DNA of 64,000 nucleotides from Bacillota bacterium (GCA_023415835.1 JAEZJK010000003.1:14515-78514); one strand, 5' to 3'; numbered from the stretch's first letter, positions 9,307 to 18,454 are shown. Program-made: numbers and translations. The notes: generated by a model from the sequence alone, not told the origin.

Positions 9307-10227
9307 TCATATAAAAAACAACTGCCCGATTTTTCTTGCCGTACCGCTCTTCCAAAAATCGAATTGGTGCAGACATTGTATTCTTTGCATTTTATTCAGC
9401 TGGGGCAATGCAATAAAATTGCGACAGATGTCTGACAAGGACTCCGGCAGGTCTTTTTCATAATAATTGAAAAAACATTGTGCTTGAACATAGGTGCTTT
9501 CAAGCGCCGTTTTAGTTTCCTCACTTTTTAGAGCCTTTTTAGCCAAATAAAAAAAGCCCGCCCTTTTTGCACCAACCGAATTTCCTCCGTGCTGCCGATA
9601 TAAAACCGTCGGCTGCGCTACAAACGCTATTTTACCAAATGCCGCCGCAATTAAGGCGAACCACCAATCGTGCATCAAAGCGGCCGCAGGAATTGGACCT
9701 ACTCTTTCCAATAATGCACGATTCATCAGAGCGGTGCATCCTGTAACAATATTCTGAGACAGCAGATTCGCAAAAGAGTCTCTTTTACTGTCTAACTTTT
9801 GATAACCAAACAGCGATTTTGCGAGGATGTTCCGGCTTTGATCAATCACAGTTAAATCGGTATGAACCAGTAACGGAACGCCATAGTCTTCCTCCTCTAA
9901 GCGACGCATCGCCCGAAGCGTCACTTCCACTTTATTGGGAAGCCAGATGTCATCTTGATCACAGGTCATCCAATATTCCGTGTCAACATACCGGAGCATA
10001 CTAAAAAAATTATTTTTCGACGTACCGGACGGCGTGCTTTGCCGAACCAGTCTAATATGGTCGGGATAGGAATCGGCATAGCACTGCGCCAACGCGACAG
10101 TTCTATCAGTTGAGCAATCATCCTGAATCACCAACCTCCAATTTTTTTCGGTTTGTGCCAGTATGGAGTCTATTTGCTCTGCCAAATACCGTTCGCCATT
10201 ATACGCTGCCAACAAAATTGTTATCAC
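9307..10227 (-). CDS. GT2 family glycosyltransferase (rhamnosyltransferase-like)
   Basis: This 306-residue GT-A enzyme has ITILLAAYNGERYLAEQIDS at the start, IQDDCSTDRT for nucleotide binding, TCDQDDIWLPNK (the DxD-type metal site in the form DQDDIW) near residue 100, and HDWWFALIAAAFG, a segment characteristic of bacterial rhamnosyl or glucosyl GT2 proteins. There is no membrane helix. Its start overlaps the previous glycosyltransferase stop by four bases. With dTDP-rhamnose made next door, it is a reasonable candidate rhamnosyltransferase, but donor and acceptor cannot be read from sequence. Confidence 0.88.
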   Translation of the reverse strand: MITILLAAYNGERYLAEQIDSILAQTEKNWRLVIQDDCSTDRTVALAQCYADSYPDHIRLVRQSTPSGTSKNNFFSMLRYVDTEYWMTCDQDDIWLPNKVEVTLRAMRRLEEEDYGVPLLVHTDLTVIDQSRNILAKSLFGYQKLDSKRDSFANLLSQNIVTGCTALMNRALLERVGPIPAAALMHDWWFALIAAAFGKIAFVAQPTVLYRQHGGNSVGAKRAGFFYLAKKALKSEETKTALESTYVQAQCFFNYYEKDLPESLSDICRNFIALPQLNKMQRIQCLHQFDFWKSGTARKIGQLFFI

Positions 10228-11102
10228 TGATACCCACGCCCCTTTTTCATTCGGGCGAGCGTCAGCCAGTATTTTAACTGGATGCCACCGTACACCGCCG
10301 CCGTAACCAAGGGGTTGTATTTTTTTTGGTAGTGCTTGTGATAAAAGCGCTTCATTGAATCATAAAAATGACAAATCACCTTTTTAGAACTTTTATGAAG
10401 GCCACTCTGTCCTTTTAAATGTGTAATAGTCGTTTTTCCGTAATAAACCACCTGATACCCCAACTGATGAATCCGATAGCAAAGGTCGATATCTTCTCCA
10501 TACATAAAAAAAGACTCGTCAAACCCGTTCAATGTGTCGAAGACATGTCGTGGCATCATCAAAAACGCTCCAGTGACAACATCGACTTTGATAATTGCAG
10601 TCTCCGGTACAAAGGCTTGGCGGTAGGCTCCAAATTTCTTATTCTCTGGGAATTTTTTATCCAAGCCTGTAAAATAGTACAGAGAACTCATCGGCGTTGG
10701 AAAACCACGCTTACAGCCGTGATCCAAGGTTCCATCCGCTAACAAAACCCGTACGCTCAACGCTCCTGCTTTAGGATTTTTGCGAAGATATATCACGCCT
10801 GATTCCAATGTGCCCTCATGCATGATCGTGTCATTGTTCAGAAATAAAAGAAATTCTCCAGACGCATGCTTTGCACCAACATTACAGGCATGTCCGAAAC
10901 CTCTGTTCTCAACATCTCTCAAAACTTGAACCTTTTCGTGGGTATGGGAATACTTCTGCGCCGGATCAGATCCATTCTCCACAACAATGATTTCAAACGG
11001 GATGTCCGGACGCACAACAAAAATAGACTCCACCGCCTGTGCAGTCAAGTCTTTTGCATTATAATTAATTAGAATAATGGATAACATGGAATCTGTTAGC
11101 AT
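10224..11102 (-). CDS. GT2 family glycosyltransferase (WbbL-like)
   Basis: This 292-residue GT2 protein shows LSIILINYNAKDL, IIVVENGSDP, LLFLNNDTIMHEGTLE (metal-binding Asn-Asp-Asp form) and FDESFFMYGEDIDLCYRI, the GED motif found in WbbL/RfbF rhamnosyltransferases and related enzymes. The ATG at 11102 has a GGAGGAC site 6 bases upstream; an in-frame ATG also occurs five codons later. It overlaps the next GT2 gene by ATGA. Likely adds one sugar, plausibly rhamnose, to the growing repeat unit. Confidence 0.88.
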   Translation of the reverse strand: MLTDSMLSIILINYNAKDLTAQAVESIFVVRPDIPFEIIVVENGSDPAQKYSHTHEKVQVLRDVENRGFGHACNVGAKHASGEFLLFLNNDTIMHEGTLESGVIYLRKNPKAGALSVRVLLADGTLDHGCKRGFPTPMSSLYYFTGLDKKFPENKKFGAYRQAFVPETAIIKVDVVTGAFLMMPRHVFDTLNGFDESFFMYGEDIDLCYRIHQLGYQVVYYGKTTITHLKGQSGLHKSSKKVICHFYDSMKRFYHKHYQKKYNPLVTAAVYGGIQLKYWLTLARMKKGRGYQ

Positions 11103-11294
11103 AACGTCCTCCGCTACAACTCTGCTCTACAAAAAAACAACTCATTTCATTTTCTAGTGATAACTAGACCATCTTTTTACTTGAGGTACAACCGCATTTT
11201 AGGGTTTCATCACGGCAAGATCATGAATGTCCATAAAAAATATATAGATGCCGAGAATCCCATACCAGAGATCCCCAGCACATCCGCTCAAAAT

Positions 11295-11648
11295 TTACCG
11301 GTCCTTAAGGTTAAAGTCAAGCAGGAAATCGTGGTATTCTGTATTCCCCATCCCTATAAACCGTTTCGACTTCATACTTTGTTTCGGATACCATTGAGTG
11401 TCTTTTTTTACCGCATTAAATACAATCCTTTTTAATACTGCCATATTTTGGGGCGCCATTCCTTTGTGCACCCTGTTTTCATCATCGCCAAAGATTACAT
11501 CTAAGCTCCAGTGCATACTTTCAATTCCCCAGTGATTTCTGGCGGCAAGGGCAAAACCCTTTACACTTTCAATACTTCCAATATAAAATGCTGTTTCGAC
11601 AGTGCTTTTGGCTTCCACGCCACTAAAAGCAACTTCCCTAACCACCAT
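11295..11648 (-). pseudogene. 3' fragment of an ISAs1-family transposase
   Basis: The frame encodes only the C-terminal part of an ISAs1-type DDE transposase: ETAFYIGSIES, ARNHWGIESMHWSLDVIFG (the HWxIE...HW.LDV catalytic Glu block) and GMAPQNMAVLKRIVFNAV. Full-length members are about 370 residues; here about 117 remain and the catalytic Asp region is missing. Directly upstream the sequence changes abruptly into a sugar-transferase relic, so the element was truncated by deletion or recombination. It is not expected to be active. Confidence 0.8.
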
Positions 11649-11659
11649 TCCGATCCCCG

Positions 11660-11760
11660 AACGAACGAAACTTATACATCTTATACGGCTTCCGGTTCAA
11701 TCCGACCCGTTTTTGATTGAACAAAACCCGACCTGGCGAAGATAACTTTTATACCAGTAC
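11660..11760 (-). pseudogene. Relic of a second undecaprenyl-phosphate sugar transferase
   Basis: On the minus strand this stretch translates, with one 1-base shift, to a piece of the bacterial sugar transferase signature: NQKRVGLNRKPYKMYKFRS. At the DNA level it aligns closely with 15200-15300 inside the intact sugar transferase gene of this window (same GGATTGAACCGGAAGC core). Nothing of the rest of the gene is recognisable on either side. It joins the transposase fragment, which suggests that the element once entered or recombined with a duplicate of that gene. Confidence 0.75.
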
Positions 11761-11883
11761 TTCATATTCCTTATTTCGTTAATTTACATTAAAATCCTTT
11801 ATATTATTGCGGTTATTTCCTGAATTTTTATAATTTGTAATAAAATTTTGGTATATCAAATTCCATAACATTAGCGAGCCTAT

Positions 11884-11951
11884 GCCAAAATTGTTCTCCT
11901 GCAAGTTAGTTCGTCCTAGCCGAAAAACTAGCCTCCTCCAGGCAATTTTGG
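11884..11951. other. Inverted repeat past the epimerase gene
   Basis: GCCAAAATTG (11884-11893) is matched by CAATTTTGGC (11942-11951), a perfect 10-bp stem with a 48-base loop, directly after the epimerase stop codon. There is no T tract, so it may be an RNA 3' structure rather than a classical terminator. Confidence 0.4.
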
Positions 11952-11952
11952 C

Positions 11953-12906
11953 TTAGCCAGCCGATAAACTTTTAAACCATTGCGCAAACTGATGGATGCC
12001 GCTCACCAAACCGGTTGACGGATGATAATCCAATAATTTACCGGCTTTGGAAATATCGGCATAAGTACGGGGCACATCCCCCGGTTGTTCCGGCAAATAT
12101 TCTTTCATAACGGGAATTTGCAATTCATCCTCAAGGGCCTGAATCAACCGGTTTAAGGTCACTACTTGGTTGTTGCCCAAATTAATTACCTCATATTGGG
12201 TTTTAGTGTAATGAATCGCGCTAAAGATGCCTTGAACAATATCAGAGATAAAAGTATAATCACGGAAAGTATTCCCATCCCCAAAAACTTGAATCGGTTT
12301 TCCCGCTAAGATTAGCCTGATAAATTTGTTAATCGCCAGATCGGGCCGTTGCCGGGGGCCGTAGACCGTGAAAAAACGTAAGGCTAAAAACCTTATACCG
12401 TACAAATGGCTGTAAACATGTCCCAGCAGTTCTCCCGTAACTTTAGTGGCGGCGTAGGGGCTAATCGGCAACAAGACCTGGCCGTCCTCGCGCCATGGCG
12501 TATTGGGATTGATCCCATACACACTGGAAGATGAAGCAAAAATGAATTGTTTAATCTTTTTCTCCTTGGCAAACTCCAGTAAGTTCTGGGTGCCTTGAAC
12601 ATTTACCCGTTGATAAGCTACCGGGTCCTGGATCGAAGGGCGGACCCCGGCTTTGGCAGCCAGATGAACTATGACGTCATAATCCCCGTAAAGCTCAGTT
12701 TTTAACCTTTCAAAATCACAAATATCAATTTCTTTCAGAAAATAAGCGGTACTTTTAAACTGTTTGGCAATATTCCGTTCTTTAAGGGACCGATCATAAT
12801 AAGGGTCAAAATTATCTACCACAGTCACCTGCCATTTTTCCCTTAAAAGCCGATCCACCAAATGGCTGCCGATAAACCCGGCCCCACCCGTAACCAAGGC
12901 ATGCAA
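11953..12906 (-). CDS. NAD-dependent UDP-sugar epimerase, probably UDP-glucuronate 4-epimerase
   Basis: This is a 317-residue extended-SDR enzyme with GGAGFIGSHL, SSSSVYG, SPYAATK (catalytic Tyr-Lys) and FFTVYGPRQRPDLA, the last being the strand and loop shared by UDP-glucuronate and UDP-glucose 4-epimerases. VVDNFDPYYD after the second strand is common in the glucuronate epimerase group. The neighbouring UDP-glucose dehydrogenase would supply UDP-glucuronate, so conversion to UDP-galacturonate is the most likely role; UDP-galactose or UDP-GalNAc epimerase activity remains possible. No membrane segment. Confidence 0.85.
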   Translation of the reverse strand: MHALVTGGAGFIGSHLVDRLLREKWQVTVVDNFDPYYDRSLKERNIAKQFKSTAYFLKEIDICDFERLKTELYGDYDVIVHLAAKAGVRPSIQDPVAYQRVNVQGTQNLLEFAKEKKIKQFIFASSSSVYGINPNTPWREDGQVLLPISPYAATKVTGELLGHVYSHLYGIRFLALRFFTVYGPRQRPDLAINKFIRLILAGKPIQVFGDGNTFRDYTFISDIVQGIFSAIHYTKTQYEVINLGNNQVVTLNRLIQALEDELQIPVMKEYLPEQPGDVPRTYADISKAGKLLDYHPSTGLVSGIHQFAQWFKSLSAG

Positions 12907-12941
12907 AAATCTATCATCCTTTCAAAAAAACATTATCCAAG

Positions 12942-13342
12942 TATTCAGAATTCAGGAGTCAGTATTCAGAATACCCCGAGAATATGCTTCCAATAATTTA
13001 CTGACCTCTTGCAAAAGAAGTTTTGTCTCGGAAAAATCACCGTATCCAAGATCCTTCGTAAGAATAAGGTAATATCGGCATTCTTCAACAGAACCTTGGG
13101 CAATGTTTAAAAAGCGAATTTTGTCCGCTTTACTTCGTTTACGGAATCCTTCCGCAATATTCGCTGCAACAGAGACGGCGGCACGCCGAAATTGCGACGA
13201 CAAACCGTATATCTCATGCTTTGGAAACGTCCCGGACAGATGATAAACCGCAAGCACGAACAAGTGAGCCTTCTGCCATACCAGTAAGTCTTCAAATGTT
13301 TTCGCCGGTTCTTTCATTCTGAATCCTGTCTCCTGACTCCTT
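12942..13342. repeat. Inverted repeat pair bounding the four-helix-bundle gene
   Basis: The plus strand carries AGGAGTCAGTATTCAGAAT at 12954-12972 (with another TATTCAGAAT just before it), and the minus strand carries AGGAGTCAG-GAGACAGG-ATTCAGAAT in 13316-13341. The two copies face each other and enclose exactly the S23-type gene. Confidence 0.7.
12952..13317 (-). CDS. Four-helix-bundle protein (S23 / 23S rRNA intervening-sequence family)
   Basis: This 121-residue protein has the S23 family hallmarks FEDLLVWQKAH, LSSQFRRAAVSVAANIAEGF and GSVEECRYYL, in an all-alpha chain of normal length. The family was first seen in intervening sequences of 23S rRNA; relatives include the accessory Avd protein of diversity-generating retroelements. 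No reverse transcriptase or rRNA is nearby, and its role here is unknown. Both ends of the gene lie inside copies of an inverted repeat that also supplies the RBS and the last codons, so it looks like an inserted cassette within the polysaccharide locus. Confidence 0.9.
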   Translation of the reverse strand: MKEPAKTFEDLLVWQKAHLFVLAVYHLSGTFPKHEIYGLSSQFRRAAVSVAANIAEGFRKRSKADKIRFLNIAQGSVEECRYYLILTKDLGYGDFSETKLLLQEVSKLLEAYSRGILNTDS

Positions 13343-13367
13343 AGTAGTTACTTAGTTTCTAAAATGG

Positions 13368-14675
13368 TTACCTTTGTCCAAGGCCGATATATTTCAACCC
13401 ATGAGCCTCAACTTCACTCCGTTTATATATATTACGGAAATCAAAAAACGCCTCACCGTTCATTACTTCTTTGATCTTGCCCAGATTCAAATTGCGAAAC
13501 TGGTTCCACTCCGTTAAAATGATCATTCCGTCAACCCCAGTCACCGCTTCATACTCATTCTTGCAATAGCTGATAACGTCGGCCCAAACTGATTTGGCAT
13601 TCTCCAGCGCCTGAGGGTCATAGGCTTTTACAACCGCCCCGGATTTGAGTAATTCGTTAATTATAACAATCGCAGCCGATTCCCGTATATCATCGGTTTC
13701 AGACTTGAAAGCCAAACCCAAAATACCGATTTTGACCCCCCGGAGATCCCCAAAATGATTTTTAACCTTTTCAAAAATGAATTGCTTATGTTTCTTGTTG
13801 CTTTCAATGGTTGCCTCAATAATATTCAAAGGCATCCCCACCTTCTTGCCAAATGCCGCCAGCGCCTCGGTGTCTTTGGGAAAACAGGATCCACCGTAAC
13901 CGGGGCTGGGATGAAGGAACTTACTCCCGATTCGGCCGTCTTTCCCGACCGCGTGCGCCAACACCTGGATATCAGCTCCCACTGTATCGCAAACCCGGGC
14001 TATCTCATTAATGAAGGCGACTTTCATCGCCAAAAAACAATTGGAACTATATTTGATCAATTCAGCCGTCTTTATGTCGGTAACAATAAACGGGATCTCA
14101 TTCAAGTATAACGGCCGGTATATCTTACGCATCGCCTCAATCGGGCGGGGATTGTCAGTACCGATAACCACCCGGTCCGGATGTAGAAAATCATAAACCG
14201 CCCTTCCTTCCCGCAAGAATTCCGGGTTGGAAACGATATCGAATTCGTATAAATTCGGACAATTTTTGCCGATAATAGCGCGAATCTCCTCATTAGTGCC
14301 AACCGGAACCGTACTTTTAGTTACAATAACTTTATAGCCATTGATATTTTCGCCGATGGTTTTGGCGGCTTTAAAAATAGCTTCCAAATTGGCCTCGCCG
14401 TTTTCCCCCTGCGGAGTGCCTACGGCAATAAATATGATATCCGCCCATTTAATGCCCTGCTCGATATCGGTTGAAAAATTAAGACGGCCGGACTTGACAT
14501 TTTCTTTTAGCAATTCTTCCATACCCGGTTCATAGATGGGGAGGGTGCCCTGATTTAATCGGTCAATCTTATTTTTTTCAATATCAAGGCACAGGACATT
14601 CGACCCGAAATTAGCCAAACCAATCCCTGTGGTCAATCCCACATAACCAGTCCCAATAATCGATATTTTATACAT
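13368..14675 (-). CDS. ugd: UDP-glucose 6-dehydrogenase
   Basis: The 435-residue protein oxidises UDP-glucose to UDP-glucuronate with two NAD+. It has the N-terminal NAD site GTGYVGLTTGIGLA, the central TVPVGTNEE and NPEFLREGRA segments, the catalytic cysteine in GYGGSCFPKDTEAL, and the C-terminal ILGLAFKSETDDIRES and LTEWNQFR. These place it in the UDP-glucose/GDP-mannose dehydrogenase family, with UDP-glucose favoured by the motif set. The product would feed the epimerase two genes downstream. Confidence 0.92.
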   Translation of the reverse strand: MYKISIIGTGYVGLTTGIGLANFGSNVLCLDIEKNKIDRLNQGTLPIYEPGMEELLKENVKSGRLNFSTDIEQGIKWADIIFIAVGTPQGENGEANLEAIFKAAKTIGENINGYKVIVTKSTVPVGTNEEIRAIIGKNCPNLYEFDIVSNPEFLREGRAVYDFLHPDRVVIGTDNPRPIEAMRKIYRPLYLNEIPFIVTDIKTAELIKYSSNCFLAMKVAFINEIARVCDTVGADIQVLAHAVGKDGRIGSKFLHPSPGYGGSCFPKDTEALAAFGKKVGMPLNIIEATIESNKKHKQFIFEKVKNHFGDLRGVKIGILGLAFKSETDDIRESAAIVIINELLKSGAVVKAYDPQALENAKSVWADVISYCKNEYEAVTGVDGMIILTEWNQFRNLNLGKIKEVMNGEAFFDFRNIYKRSEVEAHGLKYIGLGQR

Positions 14676-14802
14676 CTTCTACCACTCGATTCAGGTTTTT
14701 AATAAAATAGCTGATAAATGGTATTTAAACCAAGAATAGTAGAACTCGAGTAAGAATTTCGCTCAATATAGACTTTAATCAAGAATGGACAAAATTATAA
14801 AA

Positions 14803-16197
14803 CTAGTAGGCATTCTTGTTGATAAACCCCTTAAAAGCAGTTAAAAATAAAATCTTAATGTCCAAAAACAAACTCCAATTTTCTATGTAATAAATATCGC
14901 ACTTAATCCGCTCTCTAATTGAGGTATCGCCACGCCAACCATTCACCTGGGCCCAACCGGTAATTCCCGGTTTGACCTGATGTTTCACCATATATTTCGG
15001 TACCTCTTCCTTAAACTTGTCAACAAAAAAGGGACGCTCCGGCCTGGGTCCGATCAGGCTCATCTCGCCTCGTAACACGTTAAAAAGTTGTGGCAATTCA
15101 TCAAGGCTACTAGCACGGATAAACTGCCCTAATCCGGTCCGGCGGGGGTCATTCTCCGTGGTCCAGGTGGTACAGGCAACTTCATCGTTACTGATCCGCA
15201 TTGATCGAAATTTATACATTTCAAACAGCTTCCGGTTCAATCCTACCCTTTTTTGTTTGAACAAAACCGGCCCGGGAGAAGAAAGCTTTACACCGATAGC
15301 TATTAAACATATTAGCGGTGATAACATTATTATTAATAATATGGAACCTACAATATCAAAAACCCGCTTGAGCAATCGATTATAAAAAGCATCCAAAGGC
15401 ACATCACGAACATTAATCAAAGGCAAGTCGTCGATTTCAATCACTTTGGGTTTCGCTGGAATATATTTGTAGTAATCCGGAATAATCATTGCCCTAATCC
15501 CATGTTTTTCACAAGTTTCAACGAGTGGACCGATTTTCTGGTAGGCAGCCAAAGGCAAAGCAATGATCACTTCATCAATATGGATGCTGGCTAAATAATA
15601 ATCAAGTTCCTCGATCTTTCCGACAACATTCACCTTATGAATTTGCTTACCGATTTTCCGGGGATCGTCATCGAAGAATGCCCGAACCCAGTAGCCAAAT
15701 TCTCTATGCTCTTCCAAACGCTCTATAAAATCCAACCCTAGTTGGCCAGCGCCGATAATCGCCAAATACTTGATATTATAACCGTATGCCCGCGCCAACT
15801 GTAGGATCACCCGGGAAAAGAACCTGGCTCCACTGTTCAAAATAATGTTGATTATAAAAAATTGAAGAATAATTTCCCTGGATACAAAATGCAACTTTAA
15901 AGCAAAAAGTAAACCAAGTATTAATATCAAACCAATCACATTTGCCTCTGTTAGCTTGACCAATTCATCGGAAAAATTCTGGCCCCGTTTGGAAGTATAT
16001 AAATCAAAACTACTATAGATAATAATGTAAAGTGGTACGATTCCCAGAAAAATCAAATAATAATTTGATAAAGAGCCTTCAAACATTAAGTCGAATTTTT
16101 GCTTATGCCACCATGAAATAGCGAGCGAGGTGATGATACAAAAGGCGTCGATTGCATAAAAAAGCCTAAATATGGTCGGTTTTAACAGTTTCAACAT
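14803..16197 (-). CDS. Undecaprenyl-phosphate sugar phosphotransferase (WcaJ/WbaP-type initiating enzyme)
   Basis: The 464-residue membrane protein starts glycan assembly by transferring a sugar-1-phosphate to undecaprenyl phosphate. Four to five N-terminal helices (residues about 10-135) precede a Rossmann CoA-binding-like domain (IIGAGQLGLDFIERL). The C-terminal catalytic part begins near residue 265 with KRVFDIVGSILLIIMLSPL, then LFKQKRVGLNRKLFEMYKFRSM, DELPQLFNVLRGEMSLIGPRPE and VKPGITGWAQVNGW. All catalytic motifs of the bacterial sugar transferase family are present. Glucose-1-phosphate is the commonest donor for this architecture, but galactose is possible. Confidence 0.92.
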   Translation of the reverse strand: MLKLLKPTIFRLFYAIDAFCIITSLAISWWHKQKFDLMFEGSLSNYYLIFLGIVPLYIIIYSSFDLYTSKRGQNFSDELVKLTEANVIGLILILGLLFALKLHFVSREIILQFFIINIILNSGARFFSRVILQLARAYGYNIKYLAIIGAGQLGLDFIERLEEHREFGYWVRAFFDDDPRKIGKQIHKVNVVGKIEELDYYLASIHIDEVIIALPLAAYQKIGPLVETCEKHGIRAMIIPDYYKYIPAKPKVIEIDDLPLINVRDVPLDAFYNRLLKRVFDIVGSILLIIMLSPLICLIAIGVKLSSPGPVLFKQKRVGLNRKLFEMYKFRSMRISNDEVACTTWTTENDPRRTGLGQFIRASSLDELPQLFNVLRGEMSLIGPRPERPFFVDKFKEEVPKYMVKHQVKPGITGWAQVNGWRGDTSIRERIKCDIYYIENWSLFLDIKILFLTAFKGFINKNAY

Positions 16198-16806
16198 ACC
16201 ATACCATCACTCCTATCTGTACTTATTCCTAAATACATTTATCGGCAAAGTATCCAAAAACCATAGAGCTGCATTTTTATTTTTACTTCTGAAAAAATAA
16301 ATAAAATTCAGCTAATAAAGGAGTAAACGCTGAATTCAAAATATTTCTGGCCAAATTTTGACACCTAAAAATTCGGATAATTAATTTATTTTCTTCACAA
16401 GTACTTTCAAATTCCAGTTTTTATTTCTTCGTCATCAATAATTTTTCTCCTTTAAACAATCAAAGAAATATAGTTAAATTATTGTAAATCTGTATCTTTC
16501 TTTATCAAACGGTATCCACTTACACTTATATTAATATCTTCTATAAAATCCAACTGGGTCTCTGTAGATTAGCAGGTTTTAAAGATTGCATTATTTCTAG
16601 CCGGCTAATAACTTTCATCCGGATAATCCCAAATTGCCAAAAAAATAAAGCGGCAAACCAGCAAATATATCCTAGTTTGTCGCTTCCCCTTTTTTCTCTA
16701 TTTTATTATTAGTTATTCCATTACCTCGGCTTGTAGGGCAATCGAAAGGACAATTCAAGCGGTAGAGTGTTAATTTCACACTCATGCCTCGCGCCTCTCT
16801 TAAACC
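16198..16806. other. Intergenic region, upstream of the sugar transferase gene
   Basis: This 609-base AT-rich stretch contains no credible gene. It holds the terminator of the nucleotidyltransferase gene at 16648-16685, and it must hold the promoter for the downstream glycan genes. A small GAGTGT/ACACTC hairpin lies near 16773-16791. I see no clear -35/-10 pair. Confidence 0.6.
16648..16685 (-). terminator. Rho-independent terminator after the nucleotidyltransferase gene
   Basis: AAGCGGCAAAC (16648-16658) pairs with GTTTGTCGCTT (16675-16685) through 11 bp with one wobble. On the minus strand a TATTTTTTT tract follows. A T-rich run also follows on the plus strand, so it could act both ways. 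Confidence 0.75.
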
Positions 16807-17907
16807 TTACTCTTTAACAACTACCTTACCAGGCCATACTTTAGTATTATACTCAACCACGCTACCCGGTTCCACCACGCAATCATCACTAAGGATTACC
16901 CCAGCCCCAATTACCGAACCGTCTTTCAGATAACACTCGCTGCCTACCACGCACTCTACCAGACGGGCACTAGAGCCAATCCTAGTGTTACGCCAAATGA
17001 TACTGCCGAAGATCGAAGTCCCTTCTCCAATTAGGCAATTGTCGCCAATTACGGTTTCGCCAAAAATCTCCACCCCGTCGCCAATATGACAGTTACGGCC
17101 GATGACCACCTTGGAACCAATCCTGGCAGTAGGGGCGATCGTGGTCCGATCACCCACATAAACAGCATTAGCGTGCCAGATCCCGGGTATCTCCATCTTA
17201 ACCATACCTTTTAATATATCGTAGTGAGCCAACCGATATTGGGTCAAGGAACCAATATCGCACCAATACCCTTTCATCTGATACCCGTAAAAGGCTGCTC
17301 CGTTCTCCACCAGTTTGGGGAAGAGCTCTTTTCCGAAGTCAAAAACGGTCTCAGCCGGAATCATCTTAAAGATCTCCGGTTCAAAAACATAAATACCGGT
17401 ATTGGCAAGACGGCTTAAAGCCTCTTCCGCTTTAGGTTTCTCTTGAAAAGCTTTAATCTTTCCATCTGATTCGGTGATTACCACTCCGAACTGACGGGGA
17501 TCCGGCACTTCTTTTAAGGCAATGGTCGCAATCGCACCAACCTTTTTATGATAATCTACCATATCCCAGAGATCCACATCAGTAACAGCGTCGCCTGAAA
17601 TGATCACAAAGGTATCATTTAAAAACGGCTCTAACTTTTTAACCCCGCCGGCAGTGCCCATCAGTTCCTTTTCAACCGAATACCTGAGTTCCACGCCAAA
17701 TTTACTGCCATCACCGAAATAATTCTGGACTTTCTCCGGGAGGTACCAAAGGTTAGCAGCCACTTGATTTATCCCATTCTTCACTAGCAAATTAATGATA
17801 TGCTCCATTGCCGGACGGTTCACTACCGGAACCATTGGCTTGGGGATATTACAAGTAAGGGGTTCCAGCCTTGAGCCGACTCCGGCGGCCAAAATCATTG
17901 ATTTCAT
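16807..17907 (-). CDS. NDP-sugar nucleotidyltransferase with left-handed beta-helix domain
   Basis: The 366-residue protein has an N-terminal GT-A-like nucleotidyltransferase domain (MILAAGVGSRLEPLT, then PKPMVPVVNRPAMEHI, IISGDAVTDVDL, FQEKPKAEE) and, from about residue 250, hexapeptide repeats of a left-handed beta-helix (IAPTARIGSKVVIGRNCHIG and onward). This layout is shared by GDP-mannose pyrophosphorylases and by glucose-1-phosphate uridylyl- and thymidylyltransferases of the long type. Product nucleotide and sugar cannot be fixed, but mannose-1-phosphate guanylyltransferase is the closest guess. It lies at the upstream edge of the polysaccharide locus. Confidence 0.85.
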   Translation of the reverse strand: MKSMILAAGVGSRLEPLTCNIPKPMVPVVNRPAMEHIINLLVKNGINQVAANLWYLPEKVQNYFGDGSKFGVELRYSVEKELMGTAGGVKKLEPFLNDTFVIISGDAVTDVDLWDMVDYHKKVGAIATIALKEVPDPRQFGVVITESDGKIKAFQEKPKAEEALSRLANTGIYVFEPEIFKMIPAETVFDFGKELFPKLVENGAAFYGYQMKGYWCDIGSLTQYRLAHYDILKGMVKMEIPGIWHANAVYVGDRTTIAPTARIGSKVVIGRNCHIGDGVEIFGETVIGDNCLIGEGTSIFGSIIWRNTRIGSSARLVECVVGSECYLKDGSVIGAGVILSDDCVVEPGSVVEYNTKVWPGKVVVKE

Positions 17908-18100
17908 TTATTCGCCTCCATTTGCTGCAATTAAATTATGCATTATATTCGGGAAATGTTTAATAACAGAAATAACAATTGATTGCGTCAATTTTTCCTT
18001 TTAACTATTGTCCTTTTCGTGATTATTAGGATTAATCCTGCCTTTTGCCTAAAATTTCATGCCTTTCCAAGATAATTCTCGGTATCTTATGGAAAAATGA

Positions 18101-18129
18101 TTGACAATACTATTATTCCTGATTATAAT
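18101..18129 (+). promoter_or_regulatory. Consensus sigma-A promoter of tRNA-Leu
   Basis: TTGACA (18101-18106), a 17-base spacer and TATAAT (18124-18129) form a perfect consensus promoter, placed 19 bases before the mature tRNA. Confidence 0.9.
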
Positions 18130-18148
18130 ATTAAATAGTCGATTGCAT

Positions 18149-18231
18149 GCCCAGGTGGCGGAACTGGCAGACGCGTACGTTTGAGGGGCGTATGGGCAAC
18201 CGTACCGGTTCAAGTCCGGTCCTGGGCACCA
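18149..18231 (+). tRNA. tRNA-Leu (anticodon GAG)
   Basis: The 83-base sequence folds as a class II tRNA. Acceptor GCCCAGG pairs with CCTGGGC, the D arm is GCG/CGC, and the anticodon stem TACGT/GCGTA encloses loop TTGAGGG with anticodon GAG. A long variable arm follows, then T arm ACCGG-TTCAAGT-CCGGT. The CCA tail is encoded. It reads CUC/CUU leucine codons and is transcribed alone. Confidence 0.95.
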
Positions 18232-18293
18232 TTGATTTAATGAGCATTTGCAACAGATTTGAAATCAGGAAATATTAAATCATCAATTTGATT

Positions 18294-18340
18294 ACCGGAT
18301 GAAATTTGCAGATTTGCAATTATGTCCGGTTTTTTGTTTT
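18294..18340 (+). terminator. Terminator of tRNA-Leu
   Basis: ACCGGA (18294-18299) pairs with TCCGGT (18325-18330), followed by a TTTTTTGTTTT tract, 63 bases after the tRNA. Confidence 0.75.
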
Positions 18341-18454
18341 ACTGATCACAAGAACATACTCTAGTCAAAAAAATCCAGGCTATTAAGAAACAGCCTGAAA
18401 TCCGAGTCATCTGCTTAATCGGCGCTACCTATAGTCGTTTTCCCCAGTTTACTA

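Noticed and set aside
12952..13317. Four-helix-bundle gene as part of a diversity-generating retroelement (Avd)
   Set aside because: No reverse transcriptase, template repeat or variable repeat nearby.
13381..13390. GCCGATAT on the plus strand as a sigma-D -10 box
   Set aside because: It lies in the coding end of ugd, on the strand opposite transcription, with no TAAA at the right distance upstream.
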